Assembly (NCBI GenBank): GCA_937995515.1
Contig: CALKJZ010000008.1
Coordinates: 1 to 64,000, forward strand
Direction: 5' to 3'
Origin: an uncultured Sphingomonadaceae bacterium
GTDB taxonomy: Bacteria; Pseudomonadota; Alphaproteobacteria; Sphingomonadales; Sphingomonadaceae
DNA length: 64,000 nucleotides
Shown: positions 37,384-46,940 of the stretch, piece by piece
Layout of the letters: the number at the start of each line of letters is the position of its first letter
Position numbering within the stretch: position 1 is the stretch's first letter
Notes under the pieces: generated by a model
The model's database searches: none
Told to the model about the DNA's origin: nothing
The model's input: only the letters and a program-made list of their open reading frames with translations
Position numbers and translations under genes: made by a program

Positions 37384-38076
37384 ATGTGGGAGTTTGTCTC
37401 GACATACCAGCTGCCGATCCTGCGGTGGCTGCACATCGTGGCCATGGTCTACTGGCTGGGCGGCGAGTGGGGGGTCTTCCAGACCAGCTACAAGGTGGTC
37501 AATCGCGCGCTCCCGCTGGACGAGCGCCGCCGGCACATGGAGACCGCCTATCGCATCGACATTCTGGCGCGCACCGGCATCATCTCGCTGCTGCCGCTCG
37601 GGCTGCACATGGGCCACCTGTGGGGGGTCCAGCCGTGGGGCGGGGCCTTCCTCTGGGGGGTGTGGATCCTGTGGGCAGCGCTCATGTTCGTGACATGGCG
37701 GGCCTTCTTCGCGCGCGGGACACCGGCCTTTGCCTTCTGGTCGGGGATCGAGGACTGGTCGCGCTACATTCTCATCCCGGTGCTGCTGGTGGCCGCCACG
37801 GGCTCGCTCCTCGGCCTCGGGCCGTTCGAGGCGGGCCCGATGCAGAAATGGTACTCCGCCAAGGTGCTCACCTATGGCCTCGCGCTCATCATCGGGGTCG
37901 TGCTCCGGCTGGTGATGCACGAGTGGCAGAAGCTGTTCCCGGTCTTGGCCGAAGGGCCCAACCCGGCCATCGAGGCACGCCTCGATTCCTCGATCGCCAA
38001 TGCCCGGCGGCTGGCCTATCTCTACTGGGTTCTGATCCTGACCACGGCCTTCTTCGGCGCGGTCAAGCCCTTCTGA
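37384..38076 (+). CDS. Integral membrane protein with possible haem-type histidines, function unknown
   Basis: A 230-residue protein with about five to six membrane helices. The N-terminus [24 protein letters not shown] and a later [10 protein letters not shown] place histidines and tryptophans in helices, reminiscent of DUF2269/CopD-like cytochrome b-fold proteins, but no secure family was recognised. ATG 37384 is used; an in-frame ATG at 37360 is also possible. Divergent from cobS. Confidence 0.7.
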   Translation: MWEFVSTYQLPILRWLHIVAMVYWLGGEWGVFQTSYKVVNRALPLDERRRHMETAYRIDILARTGIISLLPLGLHMGHLWGVQPWGGAFLWGVWILWAALMFVTWRAFFARGTPAFAFWSGIEDWSRYILIPVLLVAATGSLLGLGPFEAGPMQKWYSAKVLTYGLALIIGVVLRLVMHEWQKLFPVLAEGPNPAIEARLDSSIANARRLAYLYWVLILTTAFFGAVKPF

Positions 38077-38462
38077 GCCACGGCCGCGCAGCGCCCGGGG
38101 CCTGGGATGCCGGGCGAAACCCCGCTGCGCCCGGCGCCGGGGCGCAGCGCCCGCATCCGCCCGGCGGTGCCCTCGCGCTGGTCTTCAGCGCTTCGGGCCC
38201 CATGCTTCGGGCCCCATGCTTCGCGCCGCATGCGTTGGGATGGCAGCCGCACGCGGGGCGACCGGTCGGGCCGGGAGGGTGGCAGATCGCACCGCCCGCC
38301 GCCGCCCGGCCGCGATGGCAGGGCTTCCGGCTGCGCCGGTGCCGGGCCGGCTGCAGACCCTCTGACCGCGCAGCGGAGAAACGGCAGTGTCACAGGGGAA
38401 CCCGCGGCACGGAGGCCGAACGATCGGGATTGCGCCAGACACGACACGACAAGGAGGGACAG
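38077..38462. other. 386-bp intergenic leader upstream of the TonB-dependent receptor
   Basis: No convincing gene. It contains a weak hairpin CGCCCGG/CCGGGCG just after the preceding gene (near 38093-38119), three 14-bp tandem repeats (38191-38232), and the AAGGAGG ribosome site of the receptor (38452-38458). No cobalamin or TPP riboswitch signature was found. Confidence 0.6.
38191..38232 (+). repeat. Three 14-bp tandem repeats
   Basis: CTTCGGGCCCCATG occurs twice head to tail (38191-38204, 38205-38218) and is followed by a variant CTTCGCGCCGCATG (38219-38232). It lies 230 bp before the receptor start and could be slippage or a cluster of binding sites. Confidence 0.8.
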
Positions 38463-40622
38463 ATGCGCAAACCCATGATCCTTGCATGCGCAGCCGCAGG
38501 CGTTGCCGCGCCGCTTGCCGCACAGGAGGTTTCGGGCGGTCTCGACGAGATCCTGATCACCGCGCGCAGGGTCGAGACCGCGCTGCAGGAGACGCCGATT
38601 GCAGTGACGGCACTTTCGGCGGAGGCGGCAGCCGACCTGCAGATCCGCTCGACTGCCGACATCGCCAAGGCCGTGCCCGGCCTCACGCTCAACCCGGTCT
38701 CGGCCAACCCCTCGACCTTCCAGATCGGGCTGCGCGGCGGCTCGGAGCAGACCGGCGGGCTCATCGTCTCCGAGCCGGTCGTCGGCATCTATGTCGACGA
38801 TGTCTACCGCGGCCGGCTGCAGGGCTCGAACTTCCAGCTAAGCGACATCGAGCGGATCGAGGTGCTGCGCGGCCCGCAGGGAACGCTCTACGGCCGCAAC
38901 ACCTTCTCGGGCGCGCTCAGGATCATCACCCGCACGCCCGGCGCGGGCTCGCGCTGGCTGACTGCCGGCGCGGGGCTCGCAAGCTTCGACGAATGGCGGA
39001 TCGACGGGTCGGCAGGTGGGCCGCTCACCGACCAGGTCGGCGCCTCGATCGCAGTCTTCTACCGCGACCAGGGCGACGGCTGGATCGATTCGCCCGCCCG
39101 CGGCCGGAAGATCGGGCGGGAGCGGAACTTCGCCGCGCGTGGCAAGCTGGCCTTCGAGTCCGGGCCGCTCCGCATCGTGGGCAGCCTCGGCTTCACGAGC
39201 GACCGCAACGACGGCTTCATCCCGGTCAATGTCCGCTTCGAGCCCGATGCCGAGCGGATCAACTATGAAACCCGGGTGTTCACGAAAAACGCCCGGCCCG
39301 CCTTCGGCTCCAACCCTTATGTGAACGTCTCTCCCACCCCGTCGCGGGGCGAGACCGATGTCGTCTCGGCCGCGCTCGACATCTCCTACGATTTCGGAGC
39401 GACGACGCTTCGCTCCATCACCGGCTTCGTCAGGCTTGACGACCTGTTCCGCTGGGATCTGACCGGCGGCCTCAACCCCGCGCCAGGGGTCTTCGTTTCG
39501 ACCTTCGACCGCCTGTCGACCACCGACGCCGAGCAGTGGAGCCAGGAGCTGCAGCTGACCGGCAAGCATCTCGACGGCCGGCTCAGCTGGCTTGCGGGCA
39601 TCTATCTCTTCCGTGAGACAGGCCGGCAGGATTTCCTCGACACGCTGGGCCTGTTCGGGCTTCCGACCTTCCCGCTGTTCGAGCAGCGCACGAGGACGCG
39701 CAGCTGGGCCGTCTTCGCGCAGGCGACCTATGACCTGACAGACCGGACGAGCCTGACACTGGGCGGGCGCTACACGCGCGACGACAAGTCGTTCGACGCG
39801 CGCATCGAAGCGCCTGCCAACATTTCCGTCCGGCTCGACGAGACGTTCGATTCCTTCACCCCCCATGTGGGGCTGCAGCACCGCTTCTCCGACGATGTGA
39901 TGGCCTATGTCTCGCTCTCGCGCGGCTTCAAGGCGGGCGGCTTCAACGGGCTTTCGCGGGATCCGCGCGTGCTGGCGCAAAGCTATCGTCCACAGAAGGT
40001 CTGGGCATGGGAGCTGGGCCTCAAGACCGAGTTCCTCGACCGCCGCGCGCGCGCCAATCTTGCCGCCTTCTGGAATGAGATCAGCGACCTGCAGCAGACG
40101 GTGACCCGCCCGGATGGCACCTTTCCGCAGCAGAATGTGGGCGACGCGCGGGTGATCGGCGTCGAGGCGGAAGTGACCACGCGGCCCGCAGACGGGCTGG
40201 ATGTCGGCCTTGCCGTGTCGTGGAACGACGACCGCTACCGCAAGCTCGACCCGCAATCGGATGCGCTGCTTGCAGGCGCACGCCGGCTGCCGCTCGTCTC
40301 CGACTGGACCGTGCGCCTCGGCGCGACGTTCGAGCAGCCGATGAGCCCTTCGCTGGTGGCCCGGATCGGCGGCAATCTCGCCCACACGGGGGATTTTTTC
40401 GCCAATGTGACGAACGTGCTGGTGATCAACGCCTACACGCGGCTCGACGCCTTCCTCGGGCTGCGCACCGCAGACGGGCGGTGGGACATCACGCTTGCCG
40501 GCCAGAACCTGACCGACGAGGTTACCTATGTGAGCGGCATCGTCTCGGCGCCATTCCCAACCGCGCTCACCCCGCTCAAGCCGCGGACCTGGCTCCTGTC
40601 GCTGCGCTTCAACCGGCCCTGA
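38463..40622 (+). CDS. TonB-dependent outer-membrane receptor
   Basis: A 719-residue receptor with signal peptide (1 to about 20, ending PLAAQ), a TonB-box-like LDEILITARR (27-36), the plug domain with VRGGS-type and IERIEVLRGPQGTLYGRN signatures (about 136-152), and a 22-strand barrel ending in LLSLRFNRP. It imports a bulky ligand using the TonB system; the sphingomonad members of this group take up diverse organics rather than only iron. Ligand unknown. The ATG has AAGGAGG. A GH3 glycosidase gene follows 214 bp downstream, which hints at glycoside uptake (inference). Confidence 0.92.
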   Translation: MRKPMILACAAAGVAAPLAAQEVSGGLDEILITARRVETALQETPIAVTALSAEAAADLQIRSTADIAKAVPGLTLNPVSANPSTFQIGLRGGSEQTGGLIVSEPVVGIYVDDVYRGRLQGSNFQLSDIERIEVLRGPQGTLYGRNTFSGALRIITRTPGAGSRWLTAGAGLASFDEWRIDGSAGGPLTDQVGASIAVFYRDQGDGWIDSPARGRKIGRERNFAARGKLAFESGPLRIVGSLGFTSDRNDGFIPVNVRFEPDAERINYETRVFTKNARPAFGSNPYVNVSPTPSRGETDVVSAALDISYDFGATTLRSITGFVRLDDLFRWDLTGGLNPAPGVFVSTFDRLSTTDAEQWSQELQLTGKHLDGRLSWLAGIYLFRETGRQDFLDTLGLFGLPTFPLFEQRTRTRSWAVFAQATYDLTDRTSLTLGGRYTRDDKSFDARIEAPANISVRLDETFDSFTPHVGLQHRFSDDVMAYVSLSRGFKAGGFNGLSRDPRVLAQSYRPQKVWAWELGLKTEFLDRRARANLAAFWNEISDLQQTVTRPDGTFPQQNVGDARVIGVEAEVTTRPADGLDVGLAVSWNDDRYRKLDPQSDALLAGARRLPLVSDWTVRLGATFEQPMSPSLVARIGGNLAHTGDFFANVTNVLVINAYTRLDAFLGLRTADGRWDITLAGQNLTDEVTYVSGIVSAPFPTALTPLKPRTWLLSLRFNRP

Positions 40623-40836
40623 GGCGCGCCGGGCACCTCGTGCACGCGGCCGGTCGCCGGGGCTGTCGCGGGACCATCGCCGGGGCTGGCGCCGGCACGG
40701 CCCGCCCAGGGGCCGGAAGGGCCCCGGGCAGCGCGGGTGGCGGCGCTTCTGCGATCGCCGGGCCAATGGTAGGGCGGGTCTTGCCATGGGGCGGGGGCGC
40801 GGGCGCCCAGACGCCCGCAAGGGGGAAGGGAACGGA

Positions 40837-42939
40837 ATGACGGCACCGGAAGCCATCGACCTCTCGCGCCCCGGCGATCCGACGCCGGAGGGGATCGACG
40901 CGCATGTGACGCGCGTGCTCGCCGAGGCGACGCTTGCCGAGAAGATCGGCATGATGTCGGGCCGGGGCTTTTTCCGCGCCTTCGCCGAGGACGGGCGGGT
41001 CTGGGGCGCCCGCCCCTACCGCGCCGGCGGCGGCATCGAGCGCCTCGGCGTGCCCGCGCTGTGGTTCACCGACGGGCCGCGCGGCGTGGCGCGCGGGCAG
41101 TCCACCTGCTTTCCCTGCACCATGGCGCGCGGCGCCAGCTTCGATCCCGGCCTCGAGCGGCGGATCGGCGAGGCGATGGGAATCGAGATCCGCGCCCAGG
41201 GCTGCAACCTTTCGGGCGCGGTGTGCGTGAACCTGCTGCGGCATCCGGGCTGGGGCCGCGCACAGGAGACCTACGGCGAGGATCCAGTGCTTCTTGCCGA
41301 AATGGGCATGGCGCTCGGCACCGGAATCCAGGCGCACAATGTCATTGCAACGGTCAAGCATTTCGCAGCCAACTCCATCGAGAACAGCCGCTTCCATGTC
41401 GACGTGCAGATCGGCGAACGGGCGCTGCACGAGGTCTATCTGCCGCACTTCCGCGAGATCCTCGATGCCGGGGTGATGAGCGTGATGACCGCCTACAACC
41501 GCCTGAACGGCGAATATTGCGGGCAGAACCCCCATCTTCTGACTGAGATCCTGCGCGGCGAATGGGGCTTTGCGGGCTTCGTCCATTCCGACTGGGTGAT
41601 GGGCGTCCACGAGGTCCATGGGGCAGCCGCCGGTCTCGACATCGAGAACCCTGAGCCCCGGGTGTGGGGGGAACGGCTTCTGGCCGCGGTCCGGGCCGGG
41701 CATGTATCGCCCTTCACCATCGACACCGCCTGCCGGCGGATCCTGAGGGCGCTTTTCACCATCGCGGCCGCAGAAGACCCGCTGCCCGCCTATCCGGAAC
41801 GTCTCGTGGCCTGCGCCCGGCATGTGGCGCTGGCACGCGAGGCGGCCGAGAAGTCCGCCGTGCTTCTCGAAAACGATGGCGCCCTGCCGTTCGGGGCCGG
41901 CCGCGTGCGCCGGCTTGCCGTGCTCGGCCGGCTGGCTGCGCTTGCCAACACGGGCGATCATGGCTCGTCCGACGTGCGCGCACGCCATGTGGTGACAGCG
42001 CTTGATGCGCTCTCGGCCCGGCTCGGCGAGAAGGCGGTGCTGCACGCTACCGAGGCGGATGGGGCCGGGCACGTGGAAGCGGCCATCGGTGCAGCCGATG
42101 CGGCGGTCGCCGTCGTTGGCCTGACCGCCGACGAGGAGGGGGAATATATCCCGGGCGACCTCAGCCTCGGGCAGGATCCCGCGGCCGCCGGGCCCCCGCG
42201 CGGGGCGCGCGGGGGCGACCGGCGCGACCTTCGCCTGCCGGCCGCGCAGGTGGCGATGCTCCGGTGCGCGGGCGCGGCCGCCAGTGCCGCCGGCAAACCG
42301 CTCGTGGTCGTGATCGTCGCAGGCTCTGCCGTGCTGGTCGAGGAGTGGCGCGAAGAGGCCTCGGCCATCCTGCAGACCTTCTACGCCGGCATGGAGGGCG
42401 GCACGGCGCTGGCGCGGCTGTTGTTCGGCGATGCGGTGCCCTCCGGCCGCCTGCCGTTCACCGTCGCGCGCGATCCGGCCCATTATCCGGCCTTCGACCC
42501 GGACGCCACCACCGCCTGCTACGACCTCTGGCATGGCTATCCCCTGCTGCTGCGAGACGGCATCCAGCCGCGCTATGCCTTCGGCCACGGCCTGTCCTAC
42601 ACGCGCTTTGCCTATCGGGGGCTGAAGGTGGCCCGGCGGGATGCACGGCTGCATGCAAGCGTTGCCGTGTGCAATCTCGGGGAGGTGGCGGCCGGCCATG
42701 CCGTGCTGCTGTTCGCCGAGGGCCCGGGCGGCATTGAGCGCTGGCCGCGCAAGCTCATCGCCTTTGCGCGGGTGGATCTCGCACCCGGGGAAACGCGGAT
42801 CGTCGACCTCGAGGCGCCGCTGCAGCGGCTGCTACATCGCGACCGCGGCCGCTGGCTGCTCGAGCCCGGCCGGTGGCGGTTCCTGCTGTGCCGCGACGCG
42901 ACCGACCCGGCACCCCTCGCGGCCGAGCTCCGGCTCTAG
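40837..42939 (+). CDS. Glycoside hydrolase family 3 beta-glucosidase
   Basis: A 700-residue enzyme without a signal peptide, so probably cytoplasmic. The N-terminal (alpha/beta)8 domain has LGVPALWFTDGPRGV, VKHFAANS and the nucleophile Asp252 in VHSDWVMG; the second domain and the fibronectin-like C-terminal domain (YAFGHGLSYTRFAY) are complete. Ahead of GGDRRDLRLPAAQ it has a short insertion rich in Gly, Pro and Arg. It should release terminal beta-linked glucose or a related sugar from small glycosides. ATG 40837 follows GGGGGAAGGGA. Its neighbour, a TonB receptor, may supply the substrate. Confidence 0.92.
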   Translation: MTAPEAIDLSRPGDPTPEGIDAHVTRVLAEATLAEKIGMMSGRGFFRAFAEDGRVWGARPYRAGGGIERLGVPALWFTDGPRGVARGQSTCFPCTMARGASFDPGLERRIGEAMGIEIRAQGCNLSGAVCVNLLRHPGWGRAQETYGEDPVLLAEMGMALGTGIQAHNVIATVKHFAANSIENSRFHVDVQIGERALHEVYLPHFREILDAGVMSVMTAYNRLNGEYCGQNPHLLTEILRGEWGFAGFVHSDWVMGVHEVHGAAAGLDIENPEPRVWGERLLAAVRAGHVSPFTIDTACRRILRALFTIAAAEDPLPAYPERLVACARHVALAREAAEKSAVLLENDGALPFGAGRVRRLAVLGRLAALANTGDHGSSDVRARHVVTALDALSARLGEKAVLHATEADGAGHVEAAIGAADAAVAVVGLTADEEGEYIPGDLSLGQDPAAAGPPRGARGGDRRDLRLPAAQVAMLRCAGAAASAAGKPLVVVIVAGSAVLVEEWREEASAILQTFYAGMEGGTALARLLFGDAVPSGRLPFTVARDPAHYPAFDPDATTACYDLWHGYPLLLRDGIQPRYAFGHGLSYTRFAYRGLKVARRDARLHASVAVCNLGEVAAGHAVLLFAEGPGGIERWPRKLIAFARVDLAPGETRIVDLEAPLQRLLHRDRGRWLLEPGRWRFLLCRDATDPAPLAAELRL

Positions 42940-43009
42940 GCCGGCCGACGGCCGGACGACCGGGCCCAAGGCCTGCCATGGCCGACGTGCAGGCCCCGCC
43001 GGGGGGCCG

Positions 43010-44266
<1,257 letters not shown>

Positions 44267-44310
44267 TCAAGGACCGGCGCGACGGCAGGCTGCCATGGGC
44301 GGAACGAAGA

Positions 44311-44328
44311 ATTTTCGGCCCCGAAAAT
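44311..44328. promoter_or_regulatory. AT-rich inverted repeat in a locally AT-rich stretch
   Basis: ATTTTCGG-CC-CCGAAAAT is a perfect 8-bp inverted repeat, placed in the 200-bp divergent gap before the broken PEP-CTERM gene. The surroundings, about 44300-44480, are strikingly AT-rich for this genome. It could be an operator. Confidence 0.4.
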
Positions 44329-44890
44329 AATGGGAATGATAGTTAACAGGTCTCTAGCCACAGATCGAGAACAAAAATCAACGGATCTAAATAACCACAT
44401 TGCCGCATCGACATGTTTCGATCGATCCCTAGGCAAGTCCTGGAAAAAGATGCAATGATGTGCTTTCTTTTGATCGCAGCAGACGTGGCTGCCGCTCCGA
44501 CATTTCCAAGTCCGGTGACCAATGGCAATTTCGAGGCCGGGGATTTCTCTGGCGGAACGCAGTTCGGAGAGACAGGTTTCACTTCCGTCACAAAGCCATT
44601 CTTTTCCGTCGCTCTGTTCGGGGGCGCCTTCCATGCCCGGTTCGGCCCGCAGTCACCCGGCGGGATCGTGCAGGCCATCGCGACTGTGCCGGGGGCCAGC
44701 CGCCACCTGTCCGTCGTTCTGGCGCAGAAGCTTTTCCCCAAGTTTCCGAACGCAAATTTCATGACGGCATGATTTGGCGACCTGGTGCTGCCGTCCGCGA
44801 CGGATTTCGCGCCACCGCCCGAAACGGTTTTCCGGTTCGGAGATCTTGTTGCGACCTCGGCGCTGACCGACCTGCGATCCATCTTTGGGA

Positions 44891-44950
44891 TTCCGCAGGA
44901 TGATGTTCTCCCCGATGGCGTTCCGCAGGATGATCTTTTCCCCGATGATG
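44891..44950 (+). repeat. 30-bp tandem duplication inside the PEP-CTERM pseudogene
   Basis: Two 30-bp units (44891-44920 and 44921-44950) agree at 26 of 30 positions and encode the repeated decapeptide pattern IPQDDVLPDG / VPQDDLFPDD. In frame, so harmless by itself, and older than the 11-bp duplication because the copies have diverged. Confidence 0.85.
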
Positions 44951-45011
44951 TGCGGCTGACGCAGGTCAGCGGAGTGTTTCCCGAGCCGGCGACCTGGGCG
45001 ATGCTGATCGC

Positions 45012-45033
45012 CGGCTTCGGCCCGGCTTCGGCC
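45012..45033 (+). repeat. 11-bp perfect tandem duplication causing a frameshift
   Basis: CGGCTTCGGCC occurs at 45012-45022 and again at 45023-45033. Deleting either copy restores the sorting tag of the PEP-CTERM gene. The identity of the copies points to a recent slippage event. Confidence 0.9.
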
Positions 45034-45070
45034 TTGTCGAGGGTGCGCTGCGCCGGCGGCGGACGGCGCT

Positions 45071-46855
45071 TCAGGCCTGAACCAGCCGCGCGGGCACCAG
45101 CCCGCGCAGCACATTGCCGACGAACAGGCGGCCCTCGTGCGAGGCGGCCTGCACGTCCTCTGCCGAAAGCTCGTGTTCGCGCGCGCGGCCCGAGGCGCAC
45201 AGCTCCGCGCGCAGCACGCCCGGCAGCAGGCCGAGGGCAAGCGGCGGAGTGATGAGGGTGCCATCGGCATCGACGAACAGGCTCGTGGCCGCCCCTTCCG
45301 TCACCAGCCCGTCCGCGCGCACCAGCAGCGCCTCGGCAGCGCCCCGGGCGCGGGCGGCAGCCAGCGCGGCCTCATAGGGTTCGCGCGCGCTTGTCTTGTG
45401 GGCAAGCCGCCAGTCCGCCGGGTCGCACGGCAGCCGCACCAGGGCGGCGGGCACGGGATCCGGCCACGGTGGCGGCATCGGCCCCTGCTGGAGGGCAAGC
45501 GCGCCCGAGTGGGACAGCTTGAGGCGGAGCCGCGCGGGCGCACCTGGGGGCGGCAGGGCGGCGATCGCGGCCTCGATCTTCGCCCGGTCGGCCGGAAAGC
45601 CGAACCGGGCGGCCGATGCGCACAGCCGGTCGAGGTGGCGTCCAAGGAAGGCCACGCCGCCATCGGCCTCGCGGCGCATGGTCTCGAGCAGGCTCGCCGG
45701 GCGCGCGGGAGCAAGAAAGCGCGCCTTGGCAAGGCACTCCTGCCACTCGTCGGCGGCCACGCTGTCGGCCACGATGCCCGAGCCGAGGCCGAGGCGCGCC
45801 GGGCCCGCGCCGGGGCCGAGCACAAGGGTGCGGATGGCAACGTTGAAGGCGGCATCGCGGCCGCCCGGCGCCATCCAGCCGATGCTCCCGCAATAGAGGC
45901 CACGCGCCTCCGGCTCGAGCGCGGCGATCACCTCCATCGCCCGGATCCTCGGCGCGCCGGTCACGGAGCCGCACGGAAAGAGCGCGCCCAGCACATCGGC
46001 CGCATCGCGACCCCCGGCGAGCCGGGCGGTGACCGTCGAGGTCATCTGGTGGATCGACGCATAGGGTTCGACCGCGAACAGCGCCTCGACTGCAACCGAG
46101 CCCGGCTCGGCGACGCGCGCGAGATCGTTGCGGATGAGATCGACGATCATCAGGTTCTCGGCCCGGTTCTTCGGGTCGGTGCGGAGCCGCTCCACTGCTG
46201 CCCGGTCGGATGCGGGATCCTGGCCGCGCGCGGCCGTGCCTTTCATCGGCCGGGCCGTCAGCCGGCCCGCCTCGCAGCGGAAGAAGAGCTCGGGCGACAG
46301 GCTGATCCACCACTGGGCGCCCGTGAAGACGAGCGCGGCGCAAGGTGGGCGGCCCTCGCGCCAGAGGCGCGCGAAGAGGGCCAGCGGATGGCCTGCAACC
46401 GGAACCTCGGCCCCGAAGGTGAGATTGACCTGGTAGATGTCGCCCGCCGCGATCAGCGCCTGCGCGCGCGCAACCGCCTCGGCATGCGCCGCAGCCTCGG
46501 GCCGGGGCCGGGCGGGGCCGGCACGAGCCGGGCCCGCGCCATCGAACAGCGCATCGAGCCGGGCCGGAGTGAGCTGTGCGGGGGGCCCGAACAGGCCGAA
46601 CCACAGCAGGGGGCCAGCCGGCGGCCGGCGCTCCAGCAGCGGCCGAAGCCGCGGTTCGAAGGCAAGGCCGGCCTCATAGGCAAGGCCGCCCGCAGCCCAG
46701 CGGCCTTCGCGCACGGCATCGGCCACGCGTTCCAGTGCAGGGCAAACTGCGTCGGCCGTCCACGCGGCAATCGTGCCGAGGCAGTCCGAAAACAACTTCG
46801 CGCGTCCTGTCTCGGCGCAGGGAAAGAGGGCAAAGGGCCCGGAAAGATCCACCAT
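45071..46855 (-). CDS. pabB: Bifunctional aminodeoxychorismate synthase component I / aminodeoxychorismate lyase
   Basis: A 594-residue fusion. Residues 1 to about 365 are PabB, the chorismate-binding aminase (YQVNLTFGAEV, GTAARGQDP in the active site, ENLMIVDLIRNDL and ALFPCGSVTGAPRIRAMEVI). Residues from about 380 are PabC, a PLP fold-type IV lyase (LLETMRREADG, the Lys in LAHKTSARE, LVTEGAATSLFV, LLPGVLR). Together they turn chorismate and ammonia into 4-aminobenzoate for folate. The PabA glutaminase is not in the window. ATG 46855 is 85 bp from the divergent S9 peptidase gene. Confidence 0.93.
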   Translation of the reverse strand: MVDLSGPFALFPCAETGRAKLFSDCLGTIAAWTADAVCPALERVADAVREGRWAAGGLAYEAGLAFEPRLRPLLERRPPAGPLLWFGLFGPPAQLTPARLDALFDGAGPARAGPARPRPEAAAHAEAVARAQALIAAGDIYQVNLTFGAEVPVAGHPLALFARLWREGRPPCAALVFTGAQWWISLSPELFFRCEAGRLTARPMKGTAARGQDPASDRAAVERLRTDPKNRAENLMIVDLIRNDLARVAEPGSVAVEALFAVEPYASIHQMTSTVTARLAGGRDAADVLGALFPCGSVTGAPRIRAMEVIAALEPEARGLYCGSIGWMAPGGRDAAFNVAIRTLVLGPGAGPARLGLGSGIVADSVAADEWQECLAKARFLAPARPASLLETMRREADGGVAFLGRHLDRLCASAARFGFPADRAKIEAAIAALPPPGAPARLRLKLSHSGALALQQGPMPPPWPDPVPAALVRLPCDPADWRLAHKTSAREPYEAALAAARARGAAEALLVRADGLVTEGAATSLFVDADGTLITPPLALGLLPGVLRAELCASGRAREHELSAEDVQAASHEGRLFVGNVLRGLVPARLVQA

Positions 46856-46940
46856 CGCCGGCGGAAGTAGCGGGGTTCACAAGCACGACAAGCCGGCTAG
46901 AAGGCGCACAGCAGGGTAGAGAACGGCCGGGAGACGGGAC

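Larger units (their letters stand above)
44413..45080 (+). pseudogene. Broken PEPxxWA-CTERM protein gene
   Basis: In one frame, 44413-44772 encodes a signal-like start (best ATG 44455: MMCFLLIAADVAAA), then TNGNFEAGDFSGGTQ, a typical beginning of PEP-CTERM proteins. A TGA at 44770-44772 interrupts it; the same frame continues after it (FGDLVLPSATDF) to PEPATWAMLIAGFG. Directly there, an 11-bp duplication shifts the frame. Removing one copy restores GFGLVEGALRRRRTALQA and a stop at 45078-45080, a textbook tag. So the gene has two separate lesions. The 3' end overlaps the convergent pabB-pabC stop by ten bases. Confidence 0.8.

Noticed and set aside
36396-38462. In-frame extension of the TonB receptor by nearly 700 codons
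   Set aside because: It reads antisense to cobS and through another gene; the receptor has a proper signal peptide and AAGGAGG site at 38463.
38077-38462. Cobalamin riboswitch before the TonB receptor
   Set aside because: The conserved B12-box and core were not found.
44770-44772. Selenocysteine codon in the PEP-CTERM gene
   Set aside because: The family has no selenoprotein members, no stem-loop element was recognised after the TGA, and the gene is also frameshifted downstream.
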